From an uncultured Bacteroidota bacterium (lineage in GTDB: Bacteria; Bacteroidota; Bacteroidia; Flavobacteriales; Flavobacteriaceae): a stretch of 64,000 bases of DNA. Positions within the stretch are counted from its first letter, which is position 1; each line of letters opens with the position of its first letter. The translations under genes were made by a program, and so were the position numbers. Of the stretch, positions 50,064 through 58,551 are shown piece by piece. The notes below the pieces were generated by a model. It ran no database searches. It was not told where the DNA came from and saw nothing but the letters and a program-made list of their open reading frames with translations. The DNA is taken from the NCBI GenBank assembly GCA_902608795.1, contig CACLPI010000004.1, forward strand, positions 1 to 64,000, read 5' to 3'.

Positions 50064-50213
50064 AAGGATGAAAAAAAAGCTGTTATAATAATATTTATGT
50101 TTGTCTTAATCTTAATTTTAGCTTTAGAGTGTTCTAATCACACTACAGAAAAGAGGCATCAATATGAAATAGAAAAAATTGAGGCAAGATTAGAGGCGGT
50201 AAAAGAAAAATGA
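50058..50213 (+). CDS. Putative 51-aa membrane protein
   Basis: MKKDEKKAVIIIFMFVLILILALECSNHTTEKRHQYEIEKIEARLEAVKEK. Confidence 0.5.
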   Translation: MKKDEKKAVIIIFMFVLILILALECSNHTTEKRHQYEIEKIEARLEAVKEK

Positions 50214-50239
50214 TTCAATAGAAATTAAAAAAGACTAAA

Positions 50240-50305
50240 CCAACATACGACTTGTAGAACCCTAAACAACTTACTAACTTGTAGATAAATTAAACAACTA
50301 AAACT
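50240..50305 (+). promoter_or_regulatory. Repeated promoter/5'UTR module, alpha type
   Basis: CCAACATACGACTTGTAGAACCCTAAACAACTTACTAACTTGTAGATAAATTAAACAACTAAAACT; near-identical to 45130-45203. Confidence 0.75.
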
Positions 50306-50734
50306 ATGAAAAGAAAAGTAAATGCAATTTGGCAAGGAGGTGGAGCAGATGGACAGGGTATATTAACGGCTCAAAGCGGTGCTTTTAATGAAATGCCATA
50401 CAGTTTCAAAACGAGATTTAAAAATGATAACGGTGATCTTGGGACAAATCCTGAGGAATTGATCGCTGCAGCTCTAGCAGGTTGTTTTAATATGAAATTA
50501 AGTTTTGTTCTAAATGAAAACAACTACCATCCTATTGAATTGAATACAGATGCTATACTATTATTTGAAGATGGTAAAATAGTTGAAGTATTACTGAAAC
50601 TTATTGCGAAAGTACCTGAAATTAGTAAAATTTTATTTGATGAATTTGTGCTTGAAGCAAAAAATAATTGCCCTATCTCAGGAGCTTTAAATTGCGATAT
50701 TTCTGTAGATGCTGCATTAGCATCAGGAGACTAG
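50306..50734 (+). CDS. OsmC-family peroxiredoxin
   Basis: 'NPEELIAAALAGCFNMKLSFVL', '...NCPISGAL'. Confidence 0.9.
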   Translation: MKRKVNAIWQGGGADGQGILTAQSGAFNEMPYSFKTRFKNDNGDLGTNPEELIAAALAGCFNMKLSFVLNENNYHPIELNTDAILLFEDGKIVEVLLKLIAKVPEISKILFDEFVLEAKNNCPISGALNCDISVDAALASGD

Positions 50735-50746
50735 CTAACATAAGAT

Positions 50747-50986
50747 ATGAAAAAAGAATACATCGGAGAATCAGGATATATTTTATTTGCTTTAACAACT
50801 ATTGTTGACTTATTAAAAACAGCTAATGATTGGGATTCAATTTCAAATACGATTTTTGAATCCTTATATGTTATTGCATTAGTATTAGTTGCTTTTGATA
50901 TTTACTTGGGATGGAAAAAGAAAAAAAATGTAATAGATCGAATAATTTTACTAATTGTTTTTATTGCTCTTTTCATCTTTTTTTAA
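50747..50986 (+). CDS. Small membrane protein
   Basis: 79-aa hydrophobic ORF after CTAACATAAGATATG boundary variant. Confidence 0.5.
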   Translation: MKKEYIGESGYILFALTTIVDLLKTANDWDSISNTIFESLYVIALVLVAFDIYLGWKKKKNVIDRIILLIVFIALFIFF

Positions 50987-51005
50987 GCACTAATATCAAT
51001 CTTAA

Positions 51006-51099
51006 CCAACATACGACATATCAATATCCTCGTTTCTTACTTGACAAACCATAAACAACTTTTTCACTATCTTGTAGATACATTAAACAACTAAACACT
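51006..51099 (+). promoter_or_regulatory. Repeated promoter/5'UTR module, beta type with boundary word
   Basis: CCAACATACGACATATCAATATCCTCGTTTCTTACTTGACAAACCATAAACAACTTTTTCACTATCTTGTAGATACATTAAACAACTAA. Confidence 0.78.
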
Positions 51100-51609
51100 A
51101 TGCTATCTATATACAACTTTCTTAAAATCAAGCTATGCTACAGAACCTATGGGAGGCAATGGTTAGTTTTCTTTGCTATATGCTTTTTAGTTCTTGCTTG
51201 TAGCGGTGATGATTCTTCATCTTCTAATTCAAGTCAAAACTTTTTAGAAAAATATGACGGAGTTATATGGAAGAATATTGCTGAAGATATTAATGATTCT
51301 AATGGCCTTTGGGACATTTTTACACCTGATGGCTGGGAAGAAACTAGTTATGGTTATGTTGATTCAGGAATATGTGAAATATGGTATACACCTTGGAATA
51401 TAGTTGGTAATTATGGAGATTGGATAAAAGCTGAAGTAATCGATAACTCTATTGATGAATTAATTATTGAAGTTACTGAAACTGACTCTGAAACTTATTT
51501 GATATATATTTCGGCTATAAATAACGGAAATAGCTTACATTTTACTAGTTCATTGTCAAATGAAGAAGAATATTATACGAGGGACACAAGCTCTAATATT
51601 TGCAACTAG
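51100..51609 (+). CDS. Lipoprotein with second shared leader type
   Basis: 'MLSIYNFLKIKLCYRTYGRQWLVFFAICFLVLACSGDDSS' like 49120; body unrelated by eye. Confidence 0.75.
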   Translation: MLSIYNFLKIKLCYRTYGRQWLVFFAICFLVLACSGDDSSSSNSSQNFLEKYDGVIWKNIAEDINDSNGLWDIFTPDGWEETSYGYVDSGICEIWYTPWNIVGNYGDWIKAEVIDNSIDELIIEVTETDSETYLIYISAINNGNSLHFTSSLSNEEEYYTRDTSSNICN

Positions 51610-51622
51610 TCCAACATACGAT

Positions 51623-51754
51623 ATGAAAAAGCTAATACTATTACACACGGATGTAATAAAAGATTCTTTATTAAGTGATAACTCATTTATTATTCTTTTG
51701 ATAGGTCTTGGGGTTTCTATAGCTTTCTTATTACATAAGTTTTTGAAAAAATGA
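51623..51754 (+). CDS. 43-aa chimera of truncated leader and TM segment
   Basis: CCAACATACGATATGAAAAAGCTAATACTATTA then unrelated 'HTDVIKDSLLSDNSFIILLIGLGVSIAFLLHKFLKK'. Confidence 0.5.
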   Translation: MKKLILLHTDVIKDSLLSDNSFIILLIGLGVSIAFLLHKFLKK

Positions 51755-51897
51755 AAAAGCTAAAGAGTGCCAAATGAGTTGCCATATAGTTACCACTTTT
51801 TTACTAACTTTAAGCAAGTTCATTAATAATTGATGTAAAAAAAGAAGCCCCCGATTTCTCGAAGGCTTTTATCTGTGTAGTGTAGCGGTTTCGCTTG

Positions 51898-51971
51898 CTC
51901 CCCCTCTAAGACTCGAACTTAGGACCCTCTGATTAACAGTCAGATGCTCTAACCAACTGAGCTAAGGAGGA
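51898..51971 (-). tRNA. tRNA-Asn (anticodon GTT)
   Basis: Reverse complement TCCTCCTTAGCTCAGTTGGTTAGAGCATCTGACTGTTAATCAGAGGGTCCTAAGTTCGAGTCTTAGAGGGGGAG; loop CTGTTAA. Confidence 0.95.
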
Positions 51972-52053
51972 ATTTACTTTTCAGTGTGGGCAAATATATG
52001 TATTATTTTTAAAATTTAATTTTTTTTTACTTAAATCTTTGTATCTGAAAAAT

Positions 52054-52797
52054 CTAAATAATATAGGGTATTACTGCTTTTCTATTAGTAGGATATTCAA
52101 CAAAATATTTTTTATACCAATTATGATGATTTAAGGCTCGAGGGATTAAATTAAATGCTGTCCAAAGAGCAAAACTTAATGAACCAAGATTATACACAAT
52201 GACAGAATAGCCAAACCACTCGACAATTTCTCCAAAATGGTTAGGACAAGAAATATAATTGAACATCCCGCCCTTCGGAATTTTATAATCTTGACTTTCT
52301 TTTCTTAATGAGATTAATTTATTATCGGATACCCTATTAATATACATTCCTATAAAAAATATTATAACCCCAATTATTGTATTTATTCCAAAGCTGTATT
52401 CCTCAGATAAATAGCCAATTTCATAACCGATAAAGAAGCCATTAAAAAGATTAAAAATAAAAGCGCTGATTACTATTGCAATTGGTATCTTTTTTCCTTT
52501 AGTTTTTAATTTTATAGGAAATAAAATAGTACGATAAAAGTAATGTAATACCCAAAGTGAAAGCATTAATGTAATTATTAAATTTTTTTCTGTTGGAGAA
52601 ATTAAAACTATTACAGGCATTAATAATAGAGCGGGTAACTCCATCCAGAACCAACCCCATCTATTATCTATCATTATCCCCCATTTTGAGTTTGAGTGTC
52701 TTCCGTAGGGAGCTATTGTTTTTGAAAATATGAGATACAAGAAAGTGCAGAGTCCAATAAAAATCCAAAGTAATATAAAGTTATAGAACCAGCCCAT
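52054..52797 (-). CDS. 3-oxo-5-alpha-steroid 4-dehydrogenase-like (DUF1295) membrane protein
   Basis: 'YKIPKGGMFNYISCPNHFGEIVEWFGYSV', C-term 'HNWYKKYFVEYPTNRKAVIPYII'. Confidence 0.88.
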   Translation of the reverse strand: MGWFYNFILLWIFIGLCTFLYLIFSKTIAPYGRHSNSKWGIMIDNRWGWFWMELPALLLMPVIVLISPTEKNLIITLMLSLWVLHYFYRTILFPIKLKTKGKKIPIAIVISAFIFNLFNGFFIGYEIGYLSEEYSFGINTIIGVIIFFIGMYINRVSDNKLISLRKESQDYKIPKGGMFNYISCPNHFGEIVEWFGYSVIVYNLGSLSFALWTAFNLIPRALNHHNWYKKYFVEYPTNRKAVIPYII

Positions 52798-52798
52798 A

Positions 52799-54145
52799 TC
52801 AAACTATAAAATTGAATAATTTATATATGTCATTTCCATTAGCAAATATCACTAATGCCAATAAAATTAAAAAACCTATTACCTGTACTGTTTCCAAAAA
52901 TTTGTCAGAAGGTTTTCTTCCCGAAACCATCTCGTAAACTAAAAACATAGCATGGCCACCATCTAATGCGGGAATAGGTAATAAGTTCAAAACCCCTAAC
53001 ATAACTGAAAGAAGAGCAGTTGTGTTCCAAAAAGACTGCCAATCCCAAGTTGAAGGAAAAATATTTCCAATAGCGATAAAACCCCCAAGACCTTTATATG
53101 CACCTGTGCTTGGATTAAAAATGGCAACTAACTGATCAAAATAAAAACCCATAAAAGAAACAAAATTGTTTATTCCTATGGGTACACTTTGTAAAAAGGA
53201 ATAAGAGTTGTAAGAAACATCCATTAATCCTAAATCAACCATATTTTGAACAGTTGCTCCATGCATGATTCCTAGCATGCCATCTTCATTTACATTAAGT
53301 GTTTTTTTGATTCTAAATGAATCTCTTAATAGCTCAACTAGTATTGTACGATTACTGTTATTTTCTAATAGATTAGCCACTTGGTCTACATACTTCGTTT
53401 CCTGACCGTTAACTGAGACTATCCTATCACCTTGTCTAATATCATAGCCTTTATTTAGCGATTGCTCAGAAACACTTTGGATAATAAATGGCATTCTAAA
53501 TTCAAATGAAGACATATCATCACTTGATGATAATTTTCCTAGTAAATCTACAGGTAATTCAATTTCAATTATATCACCATCTCTATCAACCTGATAATAA
53601 GTTGAGCCTATAATAGATTTTCTTAAATCGGAATACGTTTCTAATTTTTTACCATCGACGGTTATTATTTTATCACCTGTTCGAAAACCAGCATTAGTCA
53701 AAATAGGGTTAGTTATTGCAAAACCATCGTCAATTGAATCTAATAAAATTGATGATGAGCCATAGCTGTATGCTAATCCTATGTAAATAAAAATTGCTAA
53801 AATAAAATTTATGGTAACACCACCTAGCATTACTATTAGTCTTTGCCATGAAGGTTTAGATCTAAACTCCCATGACTTAGGAGGTTTTGCCATTTGCTCC
53901 TTATCCATACTTTCATCAATCATTCCGGCAATCTTGACATATCCGCCAAGAGGTAACCAACCAATACCCCACTCAGTTTCTCCAATTTTTTTCTTAAACA
54001 ATGAAAAATTAACATCAAAGAATAAGTAAAACTTTTCAACTTTTATTTTAAAATATTTTGCGGGCCAATAATGACCAAACTCATGCAAAACAATAATTAA
54101 AGAAAGACTTAAAATAAATTGTGAAACTTTAATTAAGATTTCCAT
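52799..54145 (-). CDS. rseP: RseP-family site-2 intramembrane zinc protease
   Basis: 'LIIVLHEFGHYWPAKYF' HExxH, PDZ regions, 'LNLLPIPALDGGHAMFLVYE'. Confidence 0.95.
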   Translation of the reverse strand: MEILIKVSQFILSLSLIIVLHEFGHYWPAKYFKIKVEKFYLFFDVNFSLFKKKIGETEWGIGWLPLGGYVKIAGMIDESMDKEQMAKPPKSWEFRSKPSWQRLIVMLGGVTINFILAIFIYIGLAYSYGSSSILLDSIDDGFAITNPILTNAGFRTGDKIITVDGKKLETYSDLRKSIIGSTYYQVDRDGDIIEIELPVDLLGKLSSSDDMSSFEFRMPFIIQSVSEQSLNKGYDIRQGDRIVSVNGQETKYVDQVANLLENNSNRTILVELLRDSFRIKKTLNVNEDGMLGIMHGATVQNMVDLGLMDVSYNSYSFLQSVPIGINNFVSFMGFYFDQLVAIFNPSTGAYKGLGGFIAIGNIFPSTWDWQSFWNTTALLSVMLGVLNLLPIPALDGGHAMFLVYEMVSGRKPSDKFLETVQVIGFLILLALVIFANGNDIYKLFNFIV

Positions 54146-54260
54146 AGACTTGTTTAATTAGCTGACAAAAGTAATTGATTAATAGTAAATTAAAAATATC
54201 TATTTTGATTATTTAACGTAAAACTGTTGTATTTTTGCATACCACAAAATTTGGTTCAAT

Positions 54261-54932
54261 TTGAAGCTATTTAGAAAAAGAGATTTTATAACTCTAGGGT
54301 TCATTTTAATTTTTTCTGCAGCAGCTGTTTATATGTTTTACGTAATTCTAAAACCTATTGAAGTATTACCTGTATATCAACCAGCTGAAGTAAACGAGAA
54401 ACTTGTAGACTCTTCAATAATTCATATTGCCAAATACCACAAAATATCTGATTTTGAATTAACAAATCAAAATGGGCAAAAAATAACACAAGAATTTTAT
54501 AATAATAAAATTTATGTTGCTGATTTCTTTTTTACAACATGTCAAGACATATGTCCAATAATGACAAAAAACATGTACAGATTACAAGAAGAGTTGAAGA
54601 ATGATAATGATGTTTTATTTTTATCTCATACTGTAATTCCTGAGGTTGATACGGTTCAACAATTAAAAAAATATGCAATTGAAAATAATGTTGACGATTC
54701 TAAATGGAACCTTGTGACAGGAGAAAAAAAACAAATATATGATTTGGCAAGAAAGTCATACCTTGCTGTTGAAGATACTGAATATGGAAAATTTGATATG
54801 ATTCACACCGAGAATTTTATGCTAATTGACAAACAAAGACAAATAAGAGGGTTTTACGATGGCACTAACGATGAAGAAATTAAACAACTTCTTTATGATA
54901 TTCAAATATTAAAAAAACTTAATTATGATTAA
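54261..54932 (+). CDS. SCO1/SenC-family protein
   Basis: 'VADFFFTTCQDICPIMTKNMYRLQ', 'HTENFMLIDKQRQIRGFYDGT'. Confidence 0.93.
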   Translation: MKLFRKRDFITLGFILIFSAAAVYMFYVILKPIEVLPVYQPAEVNEKLVDSSIIHIAKYHKISDFELTNQNGQKITQEFYNNKIYVADFFFTTCQDICPIMTKNMYRLQEELKNDNDVLFLSHTVIPEVDTVQQLKKYAIENNVDDSKWNLVTGEKKQIYDLARKSYLAVEDTEYGKFDMIHTENFMLIDKQRQIRGFYDGTNDEEIKQLLYDIQILKKLNYD

Positions 54933-57063
54933 AAATATATTAAATACTGATTATAAATATTTGACTACTTGCCTGATATTTATTTTAATTTCTTGTAGCA
55001 AGAATAAAATAAATTATCATCATACAATTAAAAAACCCGTAACGGATATTTATTTTGGGCAAGAAGTTAAAGATAATTACAGGTGGCTAGAGGATGACCT
55101 TTCATCAGAAACTGAAGAATGGGTAAAAAACCAAAATCAAATCACGTTCAAATATTTAAATCAAATACCATTTAGAAGTGAATTGAAAGATAGGTTATTA
55201 GGATTGCTTGACTATGAAAAGATTTCTGCACCTTTAAAAAAAGGTGATTACACATATTTCTACAAAAACAGCGGTCTTCAAAACCAAAGTATTTTATACA
55301 GAACTAAAGATAATAAGGAGTCTGAGGTTTTTCTTGATCCAAATAAATTTTCTAATGATGGAACTACATCTTTATCAGGATTGAGTTTTTCCAAAGATGC
55401 TAGCTTGGTTGCGTACAGTATTTCAGAGGCTGGCGAAGACTGGAGAAAAGTTGTTGTTATGAATACAAAAACAAAAGAATTAGTTGGAGACACTATAAAT
55501 AATGTAAAGTTTTCGGCTATTAGCTGGAAATCAAATGAAGGATTTTACTACTCTTCCTATGAAGCCCCAGAGGGAAGCAAATTATCAAGTAAAACTGATC
55601 AACATATGCTATATTATCACATACTAGGTACTAAACAGAAATTTGATAAGGTAATATTTGGTGCAATTCCGTCAGAAAAAAACAGATATGTTAGAGGTTA
55701 TGTGACTGATGATAGTAGATTTCTTATTATTGATGCAGCTATAAAAACTACAGGTAATAAGCTTTTTATCAAAGACCTCTCATCAAGTGAATCAAATCTT
55801 AAAACCATAGTTGATAATTATAACTCAAACACTTATTTGTTGGACAATGATGGTTCTAAATTAATCCTAGTGACAGACCATAACGCACCCAATAAAAGAA
55901 TTGTAAAAACTAACTTTAGCAATCCAAATCAAAATAACTGGGTAGATCTAATTTCAGAAGAAGAATTTGTATTATCTCCATCAACTTGTGGAGGATATAT
56001 TTTTACTGAGTATATGATTGATGCGATTTCAAGAGTTTACCAATATAACTATGATGGTGAATTAATTAGAGAAATCAGTTTACCTGGTATTGGCAGTGCC
56101 AGTGGATTTAGCGGAGAGAAAGATCAAACTGAATTGTATTTTAGCTTTTCTAACTATTATACCCCAATGAGTAGGTTTAAATACAATGTAAACTCTGGTG
56201 ATTATTCAAAATTTTGGAATCCTGAAATAGATTTTGACTCTTCAACTTACGAGTCAAAACAAGTTTTTTATAAGTCAAAAGATGGAACTAAAATCCCTAT
56301 GATCATAACATATAAAAAAGGAACTGAGCTAGATGGGAAAAACCCAACAATACTTTATGGCTATGGAGGTTTCAATATTAGTCAAACCCCTGGATTCCGA
56401 GTTACAAATGCGGTTTGGCTTGAGCAAGGCGGAATTTATGCAGTTCCAAATATTAGAGGGGGTGGAGAATATGGTAGAAAATGGCATAATGCCGGGGTAC
56501 AAACAAAAAAACAAAATGTATTTGATGATTTCATATCAGCTGGTGAATATTTAATTGAAAATAATTACACTTCATCAGAGTTTTTAGCTATAAGTGGTCG
56601 CTCTAACGGAGGATTGTTAGTTGGAGCGGTAATGACTCAACGCCCAGATTTAATGAAAGTTGCACTTCCGGGTGTTGGTGTATTGGATATGCTTAGATAT
56701 CATAAATTTACCTCAGGTGCAGGATGGGCATATGATTACGGGACTTCTGAACAATCAGTTGAAATGTTTGAATATCTAAAGTCTTATTCTCCAGTTCACA
56801 ATGTTAAAAAAAATACTGTTTATCCAGCAACTCTTGTAACAACTGGTAATCATGATGATAGAGTTGTACCAGCACACTCATTTAAATTTGCAGCCGAGCT
56901 ACAGGAAAAAGGACTTAAAAATAATCCGCTTTTAATAAGAATTGAAACCAACGCTGGCCATGGAGCAGGAACTCCAGTGTCCAAAACTATTGAACAATAT
57001 GCTGATATTTTTGGGTTTACTTTATATAACATGGGTTTTGATAAACTTCCTTTAAACTATTAA
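54925..57063 (+). CDS. Prolyl oligopeptidase-family serine peptidase (S9)
   Basis: 'DNYRWLEDDLSSETEEWVKNQN', 'NIRGGGEYGRKWHNAG', 'ISGRSNGGLLVGAVMTQRPDL', 'GHGAG'. Confidence 0.95.
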   Translation: MIKNILNTDYKYLTTCLIFILISCSKNKINYHHTIKKPVTDIYFGQEVKDNYRWLEDDLSSETEEWVKNQNQITFKYLNQIPFRSELKDRLLGLLDYEKISAPLKKGDYTYFYKNSGLQNQSILYRTKDNKESEVFLDPNKFSNDGTTSLSGLSFSKDASLVAYSISEAGEDWRKVVVMNTKTKELVGDTINNVKFSAISWKSNEGFYYSSYEAPEGSKLSSKTDQHMLYYHILGTKQKFDKVIFGAIPSEKNRYVRGYVTDDSRFLIIDAAIKTTGNKLFIKDLSSSESNLKTIVDNYNSNTYLLDNDGSKLILVTDHNAPNKRIVKTNFSNPNQNNWVDLISEEEFVLSPSTCGGYIFTEYMIDAISRVYQYNYDGELIREISLPGIGSASGFSGEKDQTELYFSFSNYYTPMSRFKYNVNSGDYSKFWNPEIDFDSSTYESKQVFYKSKDGTKIPMIITYKKGTELDGKNPTILYGYGGFNISQTPGFRVTNAVWLEQGGIYAVPNIRGGGEYGRKWHNAGVQTKKQNVFDDFISAGEYLIENNYTSSEFLAISGRSNGGLLVGAVMTQRPDLMKVALPGVGVLDMLRYHKFTSGAGWAYDYGTSEQSVEMFEYLKSYSPVHNVKKNTVYPATLVTTGNHDDRVVPAHSFKFAAELQEKGLKNNPLLIRIETNAGHGAGTPVSKTIEQYADIFGFTLYNMGFDKLPLNY

Positions 57064-57066
57064 CAA

Positions 57067-57606
57067 ATGAAAAAACTTTTATACTTAATATTACTTTTGA
57101 ATTTGAATTTTTCAATTTCACAAGAATTAATAATTGGAAAAGAAACAGTTGACCCTGGAATCGTGTTTATTTTTGAGGGAGCCGTTAAAGATCATATTAT
57201 GCCTATTGGAATGCATCTTAAAGAAAATGAAACTAATATACATATTGAAGCTCGAGTAAATTGGGATATTAAAAATACTCCTAACGGTTCACCCAAAGGA
57301 GGCTTTGTTGCATATTTACATATCACATCGAAAATTACAAACAAAAAAACTGGCTTAAGTACATTTATTGATTTGACTCCTCACATTAACCTAATTGATA
57401 ACTATCATTATGCTAGAAATATTTCTTTGCCAGGTAAAAAAGATGAATTATATACTGTTGAATTTAATGTAATTCCACCAACAAATATTGAGCTTTCACT
57501 TCACAAAGACTGGTTGGATAAATATGGTAATCAGCTAATGAGTAACCAATATTTTTTATATGAAAATGTAAATTTTGAGGTAATAGCAAATGCGACTAGA
57601 AAGTAG
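57067..57606 (+). CDS. P19/Tpd-like periplasmic iron-transport family protein
   Basis: Signal peptide; 'MPIGMHLKENETNIHIEARV...NPNGSPKGGFVAYLHITSKITNKKTG'-type pattern (text here reads NTPNGSPKGGFVAYLHI). Confidence 0.6.
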   Translation: MKKLLYLILLLNLNFSISQELIIGKETVDPGIVFIFEGAVKDHIMPIGMHLKENETNIHIEARVNWDIKNTPNGSPKGGFVAYLHITSKITNKKTGLSTFIDLTPHINLIDNYHYARNISLPGKKDELYTVEFNVIPPTNIELSLHKDWLDKYGNQLMSNQYFLYENVNFEVIANATRK

Positions 57607-57607
57607 C

Positions 57608-58465
57608 CTAGCCAAGTGATACATCAAGACACATCATGACAATAAATCCAGCAATCAATCCCATAGTGGCAATATCAGTATTTCCACCGCTTTGGCTTTC
57701 GGGAATCACCTCTTCAACTACAATAAATATCATTGCTCCCGCTGCAAAAGCTAATGCGTAAGGAAGTATTGGGTACACGGCTATAACAATAGCGGCTCCA
57801 ATAACTGCAAAAATTGGTTCAACAATTGCAGAAAGTTGTCCCCATTGCCAAGACTTAAATCTGCTAAAACCAGCTCTTCTCATTGGCATAGAGACTGCGA
57901 ATCCTTCTGGGGCATTTTGTAATCCCATTCCTATAGCTAGTGCTATAGCTCCACCAAGAGTAAATCCAATATCCATCCCTGAAGCTATCGCACCAAAAGC
58001 CACGCCTACGGCTAAGCCCTCAGGAATATTATGAATTGCTATTGCAAGAACTAATAATTCAGTCTTTTTTAAATCAGTTTTAGGTCCCTCTGCCTCCTCA
58101 ATTTTTTTAAATAAATGGAGATGGGGGATTTTCTTATCCAAAAAATAAATAAAAAAAGCCCCAAAGAAAAATCCTACCGCTGGAGGCAAGAATGAGGGAA
58201 GAGATGTAAGCCCTAACTCATGTTGTTTTTCAACTGCGTCAATAGCGGGTGATAAAAGTGACCAAAAGCTCGCAGCAATCATGACTCCTCCCGTGAAACC
58301 AAGAGAAGCATCAAGTAATTTACGATTTGCAGACTTAAAGAAAAAAACTAGTCCAGCGCCAATTGCGGTTAAAATCCAAGTGAATAACCCAGCACAAAAA
58401 GCCTGTAAAATCGGATTACCTAAACCAATAAAAAAATCTTCTAAAGCAGTTGCAATACTTTCCAT
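57608..58465 (-). CDS. ZIP-family metal transporter
   Basis: 'AIHNIPEGLAVGVAFGA', 'LQNAPEGFAVSMPMRRAG' ZIP motifs. Confidence 0.95.
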   Translation of the reverse strand: MESIATALEDFFIGLGNPILQAFCAGLFTWILTAIGAGLVFFFKSANRKLLDASLGFTGGVMIAASFWSLLSPAIDAVEKQHELGLTSLPSFLPPAVGFFFGAFFIYFLDKKIPHLHLFKKIEEAEGPKTDLKKTELLVLAIAIHNIPEGLAVGVAFGAIASGMDIGFTLGGAIALAIGMGLQNAPEGFAVSMPMRRAGFSRFKSWQWGQLSAIVEPIFAVIGAAIVIAVYPILPYALAFAAGAMIFIVVEEVIPESQSGGNTDIATMGLIAGFIVMMCLDVSLG

Positions 58466-58551
58466 AATGGTCTTTTAGCGAAAATACTAAAACAAATAAT
58501 ATATTAAGAGAAAACGTTTTATATTTGCAGTAATTTATAATTATTCTAGAT

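Noticed and set aside
45130-51640. CRISPR array
   Set aside because: Repeats are widely and irregularly spaced with genes between them; no regular short spacers and no cas genes.
38600-51840. Integron gene-cassette array
   Set aside because: Co-oriented small genes with repeats suggested it, but the repeats lack attC-like RYYYAAC/GTTRRRY ends and palindromic arms, repeats sit upstream as promoter/leader rather than after each gene, and no integrase gene is present in the window.
51840-51868. Possible terminator between the array and tRNA-Asn (AAGCCCCCGATTTCTCGAAGGCTTTT)
   Set aside because: Stem is too imperfect to support.
934-51971. Integrative element or prophage using the tRNA genes
   Set aside because: No integrase, transposase, conjugation, capsid or terminase genes recognised, and no tRNA 3' duplication seen; kept only as low-interest hypotheses.
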